Assembly (NCBI GenBank): GCA_001643675.2
Contig: LSRY02000034.1
Coordinates: forward strand, 1-64,000
Direction: 5' to 3'
DNA: 64,000 nucleotides
Origin: Monocercomonoides exilis
Lineage: Eukaryota > Preaxostyla > Oxymonadida > Polymastigidae
Part shown: positions 24,836-37,410 of the stretch, piece after piece
Numbering within the stretch: the stretch's first letter is position 1
How the letters are laid out: every line of letters begins with the position of its first letter
Translations under genes and position numbers: made by a program
The notes under the pieces: model-generated
Told to the model about the DNA's origin: nothing
What the model saw: the letters and a program-made list of their open reading frames with translations, nothing else
Databases searched by the model: none

Positions 24836-25677
24836 TGTGATATGATGTTATTTGATGTATTTTTAGATGATGTTATAAAATTTTTATTATGCAGAGCAAA
24901 ACTGTTTTTGCTTATAATACATTGATTACAATTGATATTCTTTATTTTCTTTAACTATTTTTACAATATGGACTTTTTATGTATTGCTTATTTTTATTTT
25001 ATTTTATTTTTGCTTTGTTTTGTTTTGTTTTGTTTTGGTTGTTTGTTTATTTATTATTTCAAATGTCTATTACAAAGTTGAAAAGTTTGAAAATAAAAAT
25101 ATTCGAATCAAAAATAACTATTTTATAATTATGCCCGCTTGTCGGGTTTGTATCGAAACTCAAAGAAAAAGTTCGAAATATTAAAAAAACATAGAATTTT
25201 GAGAGGAGGAACACCAATAAGTCAGACTAACAAAAACAATAAAAATAAGGCTCACATACAAAATTTGTAAAAATTTGCACAAAAAGGAAAGCAATTGCTT
25301 TAAAAAAGCTAAAAGTGAAACACACAAAACATATAAAGAAAATAATAATTCAATAACCAGAAAAATAAGTATGATTCAAAAGAAAAATAAAAAAAAAAAA
25401 AGATGAAGAAGAAAAAGAAACGCGAAAATTAAACGGTAAAATGAATAATTGAAGATGAAGCTTAAATGTTTATATGATTAATGCAACAATCAAAATTCTT
25501 ATCAACAAAACTCTTAAACATGAAATAAAGAGAAAATAAAAATGAAAATGAAAATTAAAATATTAACAAAAATTATAATTAAACAAGGAAAAGGAAAAAG
25601 AAAACAAAAGAAAACAAAAGAAAACAAAGCAAAACAAAGCAAAGCAAAGCAAAAATATCTAAACATTTAAAAAAAAT
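24836..25677. other. AT-rich spacer between convergent genes
   Basis: It lies between the ends of the plus-strand helical-protein gene and the minus-strand Ser-rich membrane-protein gene, so it holds two 3' ends and no promoters are expected. Purine-rich repeats with units like AAAAC and AAAGC occupy about 25570-25655. No gene is visible. Confidence 0.55.
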
Positions 25678-26389
25678 CTAATTTCCGAGTATTGAAGGAA
25701 GAGTTTTCTGAGATTTTTCTGCTTTCGACAAGCGCAACACCAGAAGCGGAGGTGACTGCAGATCTTCTTCTGATGCTTCTCCATTTTTTGACTGATCTGC
25801 ATTATTCTGAGTCAGATGGCATATTTGTGATGTTTCTGGAATGAGCATATGAGAAACTGATTCAATGGTGTTAGAATGAGAGTGTGCTGATGCTAAAGAT
25901 GATGATGACTGGGAATTTGAAGAGAATGAAGATAGAGTAGAAGATTGTATTTGTCCAGTTATTGTGGAAGAAGAAGAAGAAGATGATGATGATGATGATG
26001 ATTCAAATGAAGATGCAGCCTCCGCTAAATCCTCAGAAACAAGTGATGATTTCTTTGCTTCAGCAGGCAACGCCTCAGTTACTGTTAAGGCAGAACCACC
26101 ACGATCATCAAGACCATTATCATCATCATCAAATTCTCTTTCTTCTGAATCGTTCAAATTCTGCAACTTATTCGAAGAATGCATTCTTCTTCCATTTTCT
26201 GGTGAAAAATTAGTTTGATCCTGATGTGAAGAAGAAGAAGAAGAAGAAGAAGAAAATCCATTGATCCATTCGTCAGATGTCATCAGATGTGACACAAGAT
26301 GGAAAGCAGACGATTCGGTGCGGCGATGACGGCTGATGAAAGGAGATAGAGAGAAGCGAGTGTATGCAGAGGAAGATAAGGGAGAAGAG

Positions 26390-26421
<32 letters not shown>

Positions 26422-28207
26422 AGGTGATAATGTCGATGATGATGAAGGAGATGAAGTGAAAGAGGTATTTCGATGCAGAGGGGAAGTGCGAAGAATATTC
26501 CGATTTCGATTGTGACTGTGATTGCGACTGCAAGAAGAAGGAGAAGAGAGCGAAGACTCATTCATTTCTGATGCTTTGGATGCTTGCGTGGGTGTGAAGC
26601 GGAGCGGAGAGTGAGGTGTATGTGGAGTATGTGGAGCCTGCGGAGTATGTGGTGTGAGAGAGGAAGAAGAGAGGCTGAGTGGGGAAGAGCCATGAGAATT
26701 AAATGGAGAATAGTTGGAAGAGTTAGAAATGATGGAAGAAGAAGGTGAAGAAGGGGAATGCAAGGAAGAAGAAGAAGAAGATGAAGATGATGATGATGAC
26801 GACGATGAAGGTGAAGACAAAGATGGACTGCAAACAGCACTTCCAGCTTCTCTTCTCTCTGAAGGAGAATTGTGATCAGAAGAGATCAAATTCATTGAAT
26901 GCATTGAAGACATGGAAGATGGCGTTAACAATATTGATGGAGTTGAAGGCGCTGAGCAAGCTGAATGTGCTGATGTTTCGTTACAATGAGAATTCTGCGA
27001 AGTGGCTGATGTAAAATATGCAGGTGGAGGTGGAGTAGCAAACATGCTGTTCACACTGGATATGCTTGCATTACTCGCATTGCTTGCAGATCGCGGCCGC
27101 GCCTCAAAAGGCAATCTCCTCATCATTTGGTTGTTACTTTCCTTTGGAGAAGTTTCAGCAGTTTGATTGGACAAATCAACAGATTGTGAAGATGGTGGCA
27201 TGTCTTCCATTGGTATGCTTCTTCCTTCTAGCTGAGTTTTAGCAGCTTTCTTTGCTTTTAGCCTCTTTCTTCTTTGAATGAACGGATTGCACAGACAGCC
27301 CAGAAGCAGCTGCGGAGCAAACAGGAAAAGGAGCAGATAGCAAAACCCGCCTATGGAAGATGCCATGATTCGCAGTACATCTCCGAACGGAAGCGGCGAC
27401 TGGTAATATCTCCTGTTGTATGAGATGATTGAGCATGAGATGGCAGGACGAGGAAGAGGGTCAGTACACACGGATAGCAGCACAATTGGTTGTGGCGTGG
27501 TTGATGGCTGAAATGTGGTTAATGGGAGAACAGTAGCCCCTGTTGATGGATGAGGCAGCACAGTTGCATTCAAATTGGGATCCAAGCCAACTTGATCAAT
27601 TATTGTCACAGAGAATGGCCCATTCGTCAGGTTAAAAGGTTCGTCCGCGAATATCTTGATGAACCCGTCCTGCGTGATGTCGATAACGCGATTATACCCT
27701 TTTGATTTTGGGTAGTCTGGCCATCCATTTTTGTCAAACGTTTCGCGAAAAGCAGGTGTTTCATTGCTTTCGTAATAATACTCAACCACAATTTTCGATG
27801 GAGAATCCATAGGAATATATCCGATCTCATTTTCTACAAAATGTTCTCCGCTTAACTTGTTATCTTTTGGTCTGATAATTCCAGATGCACAAAATTGTCC
27901 AGGAGCAATAACGTCGAATGTCCAATTTTCTGTTTTTCATAGAAAAAATAGGGTTCGAATGAATTTTATTTAAATCTTCAAAATATAGCAAACTATGTCC
28001 TAAAGTGATGTCAAGTGTTCTTGTTCTGTTCAATTTTCCAAATTGTTTTCCTTGAGATTCATGAGGAACTATCACAACTTTTTGTTCACCTCTTGTGTCT
28101 ATTTGTATAGTATTCGTGTTTATGTAATAAATAATCCATGAGTTTGCATAAAACGAGGAACTGTTAGAATATTCTTGATAATCAAGATGAGTTCCTCTCA
28201 AAAACAT
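25678..28207 (-). CDS. Ser-rich membrane protein with extracellular N-terminal part
   Basis: Exons 28207-27994 and 27929-25678 join in phase to 821 residues, with a 64-bp AT-rich intron (GTTTGC donor). The N-terminal ~270 residues look extracellular, with several Asn-Xaa-Ser/Thr sites. One strong transmembrane helix follows (GGFCYLLLFLFAPQLLLG), then a basic stop-transfer (QRRKRLKAKKAAK). The remaining ~500 residues are a low-complexity Ser/Pro/His tail, presumably cytoplasmic. Upstream of 28207 the frame stays open through a hydrophobic stretch with basic flank (about 28275-28207). The true start may therefore lie further upstream, perhaps in another small exon, and include a signal anchor. 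I do not recognise the family. Confidence 0.65.
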
Positions 28208-28636
28208 AACCGGAAGAATTATCCACAGAAAAAAGATTAGGTTTAAAAAACATGTTCGAAAAATGATAAAAGGCGTTGGTTTGTACCATTTCTTATATCC
28301 TTTACATTAGAAACAATTGTGTTAAAGAAAAGGAAAGCATTCGCAAAAATATTAAAAACTCAAGGTTCATACGAAAATAGTTAATACTGCAATTGCATAA
28401 AAAACTTGAAAAAATACAATAAATGTAAGGAGCGTAATAAGCACTATTAGCATACCACATATACAAAAATATCAACAGCAGATTATAAATACTTATTAGA
28501 TCTAACCTTATTAAAAAATATTTGTCAATTATTTTAAATAGAAGAATATGTTTGCACAAATGAATATTTGTTTGTTTTTCCAACGTATTTCTTTCGTTGA
28601 AAGAAAAGCACTTTGACCATAATAAAGTCATTTTTG
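28208..28636. other. Divergent intergenic region
   Basis: This spacer separates two divergently transcribed genes, so both promoters should be here. A minus-strand open stretch covering most of it is rich in Phe, Ile, Leu and Tyr, which is typical of random AT-rich DNA. Its left end (about 28208-28290) may nonetheless contribute a signal-anchor segment to the minus-strand gene. Confidence 0.4.
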
Positions 28637-31619
28637 ATGGAACTTCAAAAAGATATTGATAATTCTTCATCAAAAGAAGGAGACACAGAGAAATATCATG
28701 CAATTCTGTTGGATCGTAACTTTTACAAGGAAAAATACGAAGAGGCATCAGCAGAAGTTTCTAAATTATCTTCAATGATGATAAAACTCAGGGATGTTGC
28801 ACTTAGAATGGCTCAGTTGGATAAATTGAGAGGAACCTGCATATCAATAATGAAGGTTTGAAATTAAAACGCGCTTATTATGTTTTAATCAATTATTTGT
28901 TTTTATGATAATTTTTATGAAAATTTTTGCTTTTATTTTAAAGGAAGGAGTTTCAACTTTGACTTTTCGAAGTGCAAATCTTGAAAAAGAAAAGCAAGGA
29001 TATGATAAATATATAAAGGATGCGCAACAACAAGTTGAAAATCTTCAACAACAAATTTTAGAAGAAAAATTAAAAACGACAAATCTTCAAACAGAAATAA
29101 GGAAAATTGAATATGAAAAGGAAGAACAAATTACAGAAAAAACAAGAGAGTTCAAAATGACAGAAAATCAACTTCGGCAACAAATAGATTTGAAAGAAAG
29201 TCAATGGAAACTTGATAAAGAGTTGAATGACAGAGAAACTGAACGACTCACAACGGAAAACAAACAATTACAAGTGCAATGCGATCAATTGCAGTCTTCA
29301 ATCAAAAAATTGCAAGTGACAGCTGATGAAGAAAAACATGAAAATCAGAAGAATATTCTTGATCTTCAAAAAAAGATGACTCAGATTTCACAAGAAAGGG
29401 ACGATGCCATAGCAACCATTGAATACCAACAAAAAGAAAACTCATCTCAGATTTCTGATGTAAACAACAAATTATGCGCTCTCAAAGACGAGTTGAAAAC
29501 AGAAAAAGAGCAAAAAGAGAAACTTGAAACTGATCTGAAATCGCAAATTAATTTGCTGAGTGACAATTTGGCTGCTTCACAAAAGCAATTAGCAGAAACT
29601 AATTTCAAATTGAATGAAACTAAAAGAGAGAAAGAAGATCTTCAAGAAGGACTGCAGAGGGAAAAAGAAGCAAAAGAATGTCTTCTGATTGAAAAAGACA
29701 AACTGCTTGAGTCATTCAATTCTTTGCAAGTGGAAAAAGATGAAACTGTTTCAAAACTTCAAAAAATGACAGAGGAAAACAAATTGCTTTCAACAAGTTT
29801 AGAAGAAGCGACCAAACAGCATGCAGAACGGGAGAGCGATATGAGCAAAGAACTGGAAGCGCTGAAGCAGCAAACGTCTTCAGAGATTGCGAGCTTAAAA
29901 GAAAGCATCCAAAAAAATAACGAAGAGCTGGCTTCAAAGCAGAAAGAGGCAGAAGCGATGAAAAAACAGTGGGAGTCTGTTGGCTCTGAATGGGAGCAGA
30001 AGCGGCTGGCGCTTGAAAATGCGCTGGAGATTGCGAAGGAGGCGCTGGAAACCACAAAGACGGAGCTGCAAAGGCAGGTTGAGGCAGCGGAGACGACGAA
30101 TGCGATGAAAGAAAGCGAAGTGCAGCGGCTGAGCAAGAAATGCGAGGCGATGCAGATGGAGTGGGAGAGGAGCGAGGAGGAGCAGGCGAAGAAGATGGAG
30201 GAGCTGCAGAAGAAGATGGCAGAGGGCGACACGAAAGCTCAGAACAAAGTGACATCGTTGGAGCATGTGATTGAGAAGAAAGAAGGAGAAATCGAACAAT
30301 TGAAGGAAGAGTGGGCGATGAAGCAGAAGATGTGGATGGCGCAGTCGAGTGAGCAGGAGGAGGCGCTGAAGGCGATGAAGGAGGAGAAAAGCAAAGAGCA
30401 TCTGGACAGGATGGACGAGAGGGCGAAGATGCAGCGGGAGATTGAGGCGAAGACGGCAGAAAACACAGAGCTGCAGAGCCGGCTGGAGGAGGCTGCGAAG
30501 ATGAAGGAAGAGCAAGAGGAGGAGAACGAAAGGGGGAAAGAAGCGATGAAGGAGGAATTTTCTGTTGTGCGGAGGCAGCTGGAAGGAGAAGTGGACAAAG
30601 CGAAGGAGGAGCTGAAGAAGAAAGAGGCGGAGCTGGCGGAGGCGGTGAAGCAGATGAATGAGGACGGGCAGTGGCTGGTGGAGTTTAGAGAGGAGACGGA
30701 GAAAGTGGCAGCGGTGCAGAGAGAGAAGCTGCAGAATGCTGAAGAGCAGCTGAAGAGTCTGGCAGAGGAACTGCAGAAGATGAAGAAGAAAGCGGAAGAG
30801 GCGGAAGAAATGGCGAAGGAAGGACAAGAAAGAATTCGAGGATTGGAGAAGGAAAAAGAGGAGAAAGAGGCAGAATTGCAGGAGCAGATAAGACAGTTGA
30901 AGGAGGAAGACGAAAGAGAAATGAAAGAGAGAGAAGAAAAGATGGCAGAAGCGAAGCAAAGAGAGGCAGAGCTTATTGGAAGTCTGACAGCACTAAACGA
31001 GCAGCAGAATAAACAGGAGGAGGTTTGATTGTTGTTATTTTCTATTATGTAAATTATTCCTTTCTTTTTTTGGAAATAAATTATATAACCTTCTTTTATT
31101 CCTTTTCATCTTATTATTCAACTTTTCAAAACAACAAACAATTTTTCCCCCTTTTTTGATATTCCAACCTTTAATTAAATTCCATCTTCCCCACAGATTC
31201 TTCAATCCAAATCGGAAGAAGTCACTTTCCTGCAGAAGCGCATATCCGAGCTGGAGCAAGCAGCAGCCAGCGCGACACAGGCACAGCAGGAGCAGGCAGC
31301 AAATGCAGAGGCTGTCAAAGCGAATGCGCTGGCGACGATTGAGCAGCTGCAGAAGAAAGTTGGGGAAGAGCTGGCGGCATCAGCAGCAGAGCAGCAGAAG
31401 GAGAAAGAGGCTCTTCAGCAGCAAGCGGAAATGGCACAGCAGAGAGGGAAGGCGATTGAAGAGGAGATGAGGAAAGTGAAGAATGTGCTGAAGCATATTG
31501 CTGCGGTGCTGGATAGGAACGAGAAGGCTGGGGCGTTTGCGCAGAATGCAGACATGCACAAGCTGTGGCAGAAGATACACGAGGCGCAGAACTCGAAGAA
31601 GCCTCCGCCGGCGCAATGA
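28637..31619 (+). CDS. Long coiled-coil protein
   Basis: Exons 28637-28855, 28944-31022 and 31197-31619 give 906 residues starting MELQKD. Introns are 88 and 174 bp with GTTTGA donors. From about residue 75 to 850 the sequence is an almost unbroken heptad pattern rich in Glu, Lys and Gln with few Pro or Gly, predicting one long coiled coil. The last ~60 residues (HIAAVLDRNEKAG, ending KKPPPAQ) are more globular. The length and layout fit golgin-, tether- or cytoskeleton-type proteins, but coiled coils do not reveal orthology and no GRIP or other terminal domain is evident. GC content rises strongly in the second half, as in other long coding exons here. Confidence 0.8.
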
Positions 31620-32239
31620 AAGTTTAAATTAAAAATGAAAAAAAAAAAAGAAGAGAATGAAATAAAATTAAGTATTTAATGAAAGAAGGTAATTTTGAAT
31701 TTGATTGCAATGATGAAAGTTGCCTTTTTGAGACAGAAATAGAGGACTTCTTTTGCTTATATGTGTGTTTTTGCGTTTGACGTTGCTCGCTTTCACTTCA
31801 TTTGTCATGATTTGTATTAAGAACGATTATCATTTCATCCACATCATCATTTCACAACTTTCATTCATTTTATTTTTTTTTTCACTTCTTTATTCAAAAT
31901 TTTATATGTTTCTATTTTTGTATTTTTTATTTTCTTTTTATTTTGTCTTCTCGTCAAAATGAAATCTCAAACGAGTTATTTGAAAAAAAAAATTGACAGC
32001 ATCACATTTGTTGAAGCAGACATCTGTGCTTTAAAAGTGTGTTTGTGAAATGCAAAATTCAAAGCAAGCAGAATAATTTACTCGGCAAATCCTGAAATAT
32101 GAAGTGTTCCAGTTGCTCCCAATAAAAATTTGACAGAAATAAAGTTGCGTTTATTTTTTTCCGCATTTTAACTTTTAATTCTTTTTTGTTTCTTTTTCTT
32201 TTTTCCGATTTTTTTCCCTATTTTTTCCTCCATTTTTTT
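31620..32239. other. Spacer between convergent genes
   Basis: The 3' ends of the coiled-coil gene and the transportin-like gene face each other here. It is AT-rich and T-rich near the transportin stop. No ORF, repeat or RNA gene is recognised. Confidence 0.55.
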
Positions 32240-35200
32240 TCATTCAAATCCATAAAACTTCTTCAGCTTCCTTCTGTACTTCGCCTCAATCTTCTGTGTA
32301 TAGAACGCATTCCACACACCTTGCTCCTCCCCTTTCTTCTTAAACATCTGCAGCACATTCACAACCGACGCCCGCAAAGCAGCTGGCACCTCTTTCCCTT
32401 TCCACTGCGCATACATCCTCAGCACCGAGCTCAGCTCTGAGAAAAACACCATCGGACACCTCAGAATCGCCTGCGTAATTCCATCAAACGCCAACGCCTG
32501 GTCAGCTGCTGTGTCTGCTGTGAAGTGGGTGAGATACTGCAGCCACAGCCGAATGGGCGAAGGCGCTGGCTGCATCGGCACTGCAGCGCCACCAGCAGCA
32601 GTCGACGGCAACGTGGTGGCAGTGGACGACGGCTGTATCTTCGAGCGGTCGGTGCGCGGAGGAAGAGAGCACTGTGACACAATCAGCGCAGTCTCTTCGG
32701 GGGAAATGCGGGCGATGCGAGCGAGGCACTCCGCCACGTTTGTCAGGGCGACTGTTGTTGTGTCGCTCTGATGCGGAGTGAAAGGTACCATCACCACTTG
32801 TGGCACAGAAGACAGCCCAGACGGCTTCTGCGTGGCACGAACAAACGGGTGCTCGTCATCAACAGTGGTGATGCAGTCGTAGCGGAAGAAGAACAGCAGC
32901 TGCTGGATGAGCATGCGCCGGTCAAACGCGAGCGATTCGCCCAGTGCGGTGATGATCTCACTCACACACCACACCACATTCACCAGGGCGTTGTGCAGCG
33001 GCCGCATCTTCGGAGGAGCAGTGGACGGAGATGGAGAAGGGCTCTCCTTCGGCGCAGCCTGCGCAGCGAAGAAAGCGCAGATGACTTGCAGAACGGTGGG
33101 GAGTGCGTCTTGAATGAGCGCCACATTCACCCGCACAATGTCCCCGATGAGGCCGCACGTGGCTGCCAGCACCTGTCTGTGCTTGATCTGAAGACAGAAC
33201 ACGAGAACACTTCTGAGCAGCTCGCCGTTCACAGCTGAAAGTGCTGCTGCCCCGCCAATCGTCACAACAGTGTCGAAGCATTCCAACGGAAGCACCAGCG
33301 GATCAGCAATTGGATCGTCTTCGATTTGAGTAGGTGTGCGGAGTGTGGCTGCAGCGACGGGGGAGATGCCAAGGGCAGAGGATGCTGTGGAAGAGGAAGA
33401 AGCAGAAGCAGAAGAAGAAGAAGAAGATGGCCCCAGAGCCTGCTCCCTCTTTTGCTCGCTTTCTTTCATCCAGTTGACTATCTCGCCCATGTATTTGAAC
33501 AGCACCTCCACCACCTGCGGTGCAAACGGTGCAATGTTCGCATCTGCAATCTGCACAACGCTGTCGAGAAAGTCCACCAGATGCTGCGCAATCTTCTCCT
33601 GTCTCTTAGCGACTGCCACGTTCAGCCGGTCAACTGTTCCTTTTAGTGTCACAGAAAGCGACTCTTTGCTGGCTAAGATTTCGGGCGTGTAGACGAAGAT
33701 CTCGCGGATCGTGTTGATGAGGAAGATGATGTTGTATTTGGAGCACACAGACAGCGAGGCAAACGCACTGGGCAGGATGACGCCTGCATATTGCTGGATG
33801 TGCTCTTCGAGGCAGGACGTCAGCTGCCGCAGCGAAAAGCTCGCCACACGCTGCACTTTCTTGTTCTTGTCGCTCAAACGAGCTATCAGCGCTTTGATGG
33901 TTGTGTCTGTGAATGTCGCGTCGGGTGCAAACATCGCAACTTCTGCCTCGTTTTGCTCGGAACGCACACGCTGGTCCCACGTCTTCACCAGCACTTTGAT
34001 CCCTTTCTTTGCTGCAGATCCACCTTCTGCTTCATCATCTCCATCATCCTCATCTTCTTCATCATCATCTGCATCATACGGAAGCAGCCCCTTTGCCATC
34101 TTCTCCCTTTTCGCTCTCCTCTTCCTCTCTCTCTCCTTTGCTGCTTCATACAGCGCTTTTCCATGCGGCCCGCTGATCCACGGCGCGAGGCAGCCCAGTG
34201 CCCAGCAGCAGCGGAGGCGGAGGATGGGGCGGGTGGCGGTGGTGCTGAGGGTGATGATCCAGTTCACAATGTTCGGCAGCATCGACGCCAGAATGTCAGG
34301 GCGGTATTCACACACGATGGCTACAGAGACAATGGCGCTCTCCGCAAGCAGCCAGGGCTCTTCATTTGGTGCGAGGAGGGCGGAGAGAACGGTGGGATCG
34401 ACGGATGGGATGGAAGGAGATGTGGAGGAAGAGGAAGAGGAGGAGGAAGAGTTGGTAGATGAAATGGCCTATGCAAAAACGGAGAAAAAGAAAGAAAGAA
34501 AGAAAATTATAAAAATGATGAAAGAATAAGACAAAGTTCATACAAATAGCAGTCCGAGAATTTGGATAAATGGCTGAGAAAGCAAAGGCCCGTAAGTGAC
34601 AGCGAATGATTGGAGTGCGACAATGCAGCTTTTCCTGGCAGTCCACTGGCCTTTCTGCTGTCTGTTGAGAATGTCGTCTTCTTCATATCTGTCTGGATTG
34701 TCATCGTCCTCATCTTCATCTTCAAATATATCGTCATCATCATCATCATCATCGACAGCAGAAGATGAAGAAGACTTTCCGTATATTCCACTTCCCAGTC
34801 CTGTTTTTCCCGCTCCTTTCATCTGCTCTCTGCCCATCACGCTCGGGATGCTCGTCTCAGAGTCCTCCTGTTGGGCATCCTCTTCCAGTGCATCAGACTC
34901 CTCTGCCATGTCAAGCACGTTCAGCTTCAGGCGGTTCACCACCATCGCCACTATTTCTCCGAGCCTTGTTTTCACCGTATCTAATGCAGCCAGCGCGCTG
35001 TTGTCCACAAGCGTAGACCAGAAGTCGCATGCCGCCACTCGCACAGCGTCTGTGCTGTCGTTCATCATCTCCAGCACGTGCGTGATCAGCTCCCGCATCC
35101 CCAGCTGCAGTGTCTCCACAACCATCTTCGCCTCTCGGCTTTCCTCCGCTTTCTCCGGTTTCTCCGAAGACTTCGCAGCTTTCTCCGTTGCTGCCTGGAT

Positions 35201-36210
35201 GGCCACGGAAAAAATGTTCAGCACTGCTTCGCGCACAGTGGGTGATGGTGATGCGCGATGTGCAAACAGCACTTGGACAATTTTGCTGAAGTTTGAATAG
35301 AATGAAGAAGGCGCATAGGGAAAGATTATCTGGATGGTCATCAGGGCTTGCTCTTGAAGCACAACATCACTTGAATTGCTTGCATGCGTAAGCAGAACAG
35401 GTAGAAGAGGCCCAACAATACTAAAAATTCACAACGAAAATATAAACATAAGCAGTCATAAGTACTTTAATGTGCAATACCTTTCTCTTTGCTCTTTTGT
35501 TAGTTCTTTTAAAGAAGAGTTCAAAATGATTCCCAAAGATCGCAGACCACCTTCTACCGCAAGACGATTCTGAGAAGAAAGAACCTGAACAAGCATTTGG
35601 AATAGTTCCCAGCTGTTTTGAAGTGCTTTGTTCATTATATGAATAATTCAATACAAATACATATATTTATTAAAAAATAATTGCACACTGTCAACTTGAA
35701 TAAAAGTTCCAAAGAGGATTGAAGCCGCCTTTTGCATTTTAGGATTATCATTGCCAAGGTTATCAAAGCAAAGTTTTTTGCAGAATTGACGATATTCTGT
35801 CTTGAAAGAATAAGTCTCATCTACAATCAAATTCTTCAATTGAGTCATCGCAAACGTCTGGACATTTGGATTTGTGCAAGTTTTATCGAATAGAATCCAA
35901 CAAAGATACATTGGATAATCTGGAATTGATGTTTTACATTGAGAAAGAGTCTTTTGCATAAAAATAAATAAAATCATGTTTATGCGTATTTTCGTTTTTA
36001 TAAATAAATGTGAACCTCTAAAAGTTGAAGTTGAACGGCATTATCCCCAACAGTTGATGAAGCTGCTGCTCTTGAAATATTTGCTAAAATCTCAGCATTT
36101 GGTGTCCACTTCGAAGTACCCGAGCAAGAATTGAAAAATATAATTACAAAGCAAAAGGCAAAAATATTACTTATTGAAGTTTATCTGTAATTTATCTTGC
36201 AAACTGCCAT
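32240..36210 (-). CDS. Transportin-like karyopherin-beta (Kap104/TNPO1 family)
   Basis: Exons 36210-36205, 36108-36016, 35950-35689, 35625-35481, 35420-34544 and 34468-32240 give 1203 residues. Karyopherin-beta2 proteins import M9/PY-NLS cargo with Ran. The start MAWTPN matches the short Trp-Pro beginning of transportins. HEAT repeats run throughout. A long acidic loop (about 34690-34770) sits where the transportin H8 loop lies and is followed by QWTARKSCIVALQSF. RLRCCWALGCLAPWI and the terminus WNAFYTQ...KKFYGFE also resemble the family. Human transportin is about 890 residues; the extra length comes from Ser/Ala-rich and acidic insertions. The five introns are 54-96 bp. Importin-4/5 is the main alternative. 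Confidence 0.75.
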
Positions 36211-36351
36211 TTTTGTTGGATTGAGATCTAGCCCACTTTTTTTTGTTTAAAATAGAATTTTGAGTTGAAAAACAAAACATTTGAATCAATGTTGCCAATG
36301 CTTGTTTGGATTTGGCAATTTATCCAATTTTATGAGATGAAAAATATTTTT

Positions 36352-37173
36352 TTAGTATTTTGCTTTTGCTTCTTGAGCAAGCCATTGAGAGTATTCTTGG
36401 TATGGAGTTTGTGGGAATGGAAGTTTCTTCCAGAGTGATGGTGTGAGATATCTGTATGTTTTGCACAAAGCAAAGAATGTAGCCTTAACGAAGTTGCCCA
36501 TTGTGTTAGTTTTTCCGTGTGAAGAAGTGAAAACATCTTCGACACCAGAAAGTGCAAGAAGCTTCTTTGACACTGGTGCAGCGACCAATCCTGTTCCTCT
36601 TGGAGCGGGAACAAGACGCACCTGGACTGAACCGCATTTTCCAGTAACTTTCATTGCGACTGTATGTGGCTGACCGATATTGTTACCCCAGTACCCAAGA
36701 CGAACTGGAATCATGGCCAATTTAGCTGCAGTCATGGCACCACGAATAGCACCTGCAACTTCCTTTGAAACTTTCACTCCAAGACCAACGTGTCCGTGTT
36801 GATCTCCAACCATCACAATAGCCTTGAAACGAGTTCTTTGACCGGCGTTGGTTTGTTTCTGGACGGCCTGGACTTTCATCACTTCCTCTTTCAGTGATTC
36901 TTTTGGAATGTATTGATCAATGATGTCAGCTTCTTTGATTGGAAGGGCATGAAGATAGATATCATGCAAATCGCGAATCTTTTTAGCTTTAACAAGACGG
37001 CCAAGCTTTGTGACTGGTACCCATGCTTGTTCCTCTGGCTTTCTTCCTCTTCCTGCTCCACCTCTTCCACGTCCACGTCCACGGCCTCTTCCTCTTCCAC
37101 CATCGCTTCTTCTTCCTTCACCACCTCTGCCAAATCCTCCACGGCGTTGATCGGACGATCTTTGTCTGTCCAT
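36352..37173 (-). CDS. RPS2: Ribosomal protein uS5 (40S S2)
   Basis: 273 residues with the usual eukaryotic layout: an Arg-Gly-rich N-terminal tail (about residues 8-46), then the S5 RNA-binding domain including [18 protein letters not shown] and [18 protein letters not shown]. The C-terminal domain has [18 protein letters not shown] and a long conserved end ([12 protein letters not shown]). It sits in the small subunit near the mRNA entry channel and affects accuracy. It ends at TAA, which shows this genome uses the standard code. The start is ATG 37173. A TTTCTAG acceptor lies just upstream, and an ATGCGA followed by a GTAAGA donor at 37281-37276 could form a six-base first exon (Met-Arg-His-Met), which I cannot decide. 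Confidence 0.95.
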   Translation of the reverse strand: MDRQRSSDQRRGGFGRGGEGRRSDGGRGRGRGRGRGRGGAGRGRKPEEQAWVPVTKLGRLVKAKKIRDLHDIYLHALPIKEADIIDQYIPKESLKEEVMKVQAVQKQTNAGQRTRFKAIVMVGDQHGHVGLGVKVSKEVAGAIRGAMTAAKLAMIPVRLGYWGNNIGQPHTVAMKVTGKCGSVQVRLVPAPRGTGLVAAPVSKKLLALSGVEDVFTSSHGKTNTMGNFVKATFFALCKTYRYLTPSLWKKLPFPQTPYQEYSQWLAQEAKAKY

Positions 37174-37410
37174 ATGCTAGAAATAAAATGATTTCAAAAA
37201 TAATCATAACTTCTTGAAAAAGGCATTTAATTTAAAAGTAATCAAACAACAACTTATATGATCTATTGATCTTACTCGCATAAGTGTAATCTCTCATTGT
37301 TCAAATTAGGGTTATTTGTTTCAAAATGTTGATTTTGCATGTTTTCAAACATTTGATACGAAACACTGTAAACATGTTTATGATTTCAATTAATGATGTC
37401 CCTTTATAAA

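Noticed and set aside
28302-28748. 148-residue minus-strand hydrophobic ORF between two divergent genes
   Set aside because: Its Phe/Ile/Leu/Tyr composition is typical of AT-rich spacer, and it overlaps the first exon of the coiled-coil gene. Only its downstream neighbour (28290-28208) might contribute coding sequence.
29934-30959. 341-residue minus-strand Leu/His/Phe ORF
   Set aside because: It is the antisense of the coiled-coil protein's Glu/Lys/Gln codons.
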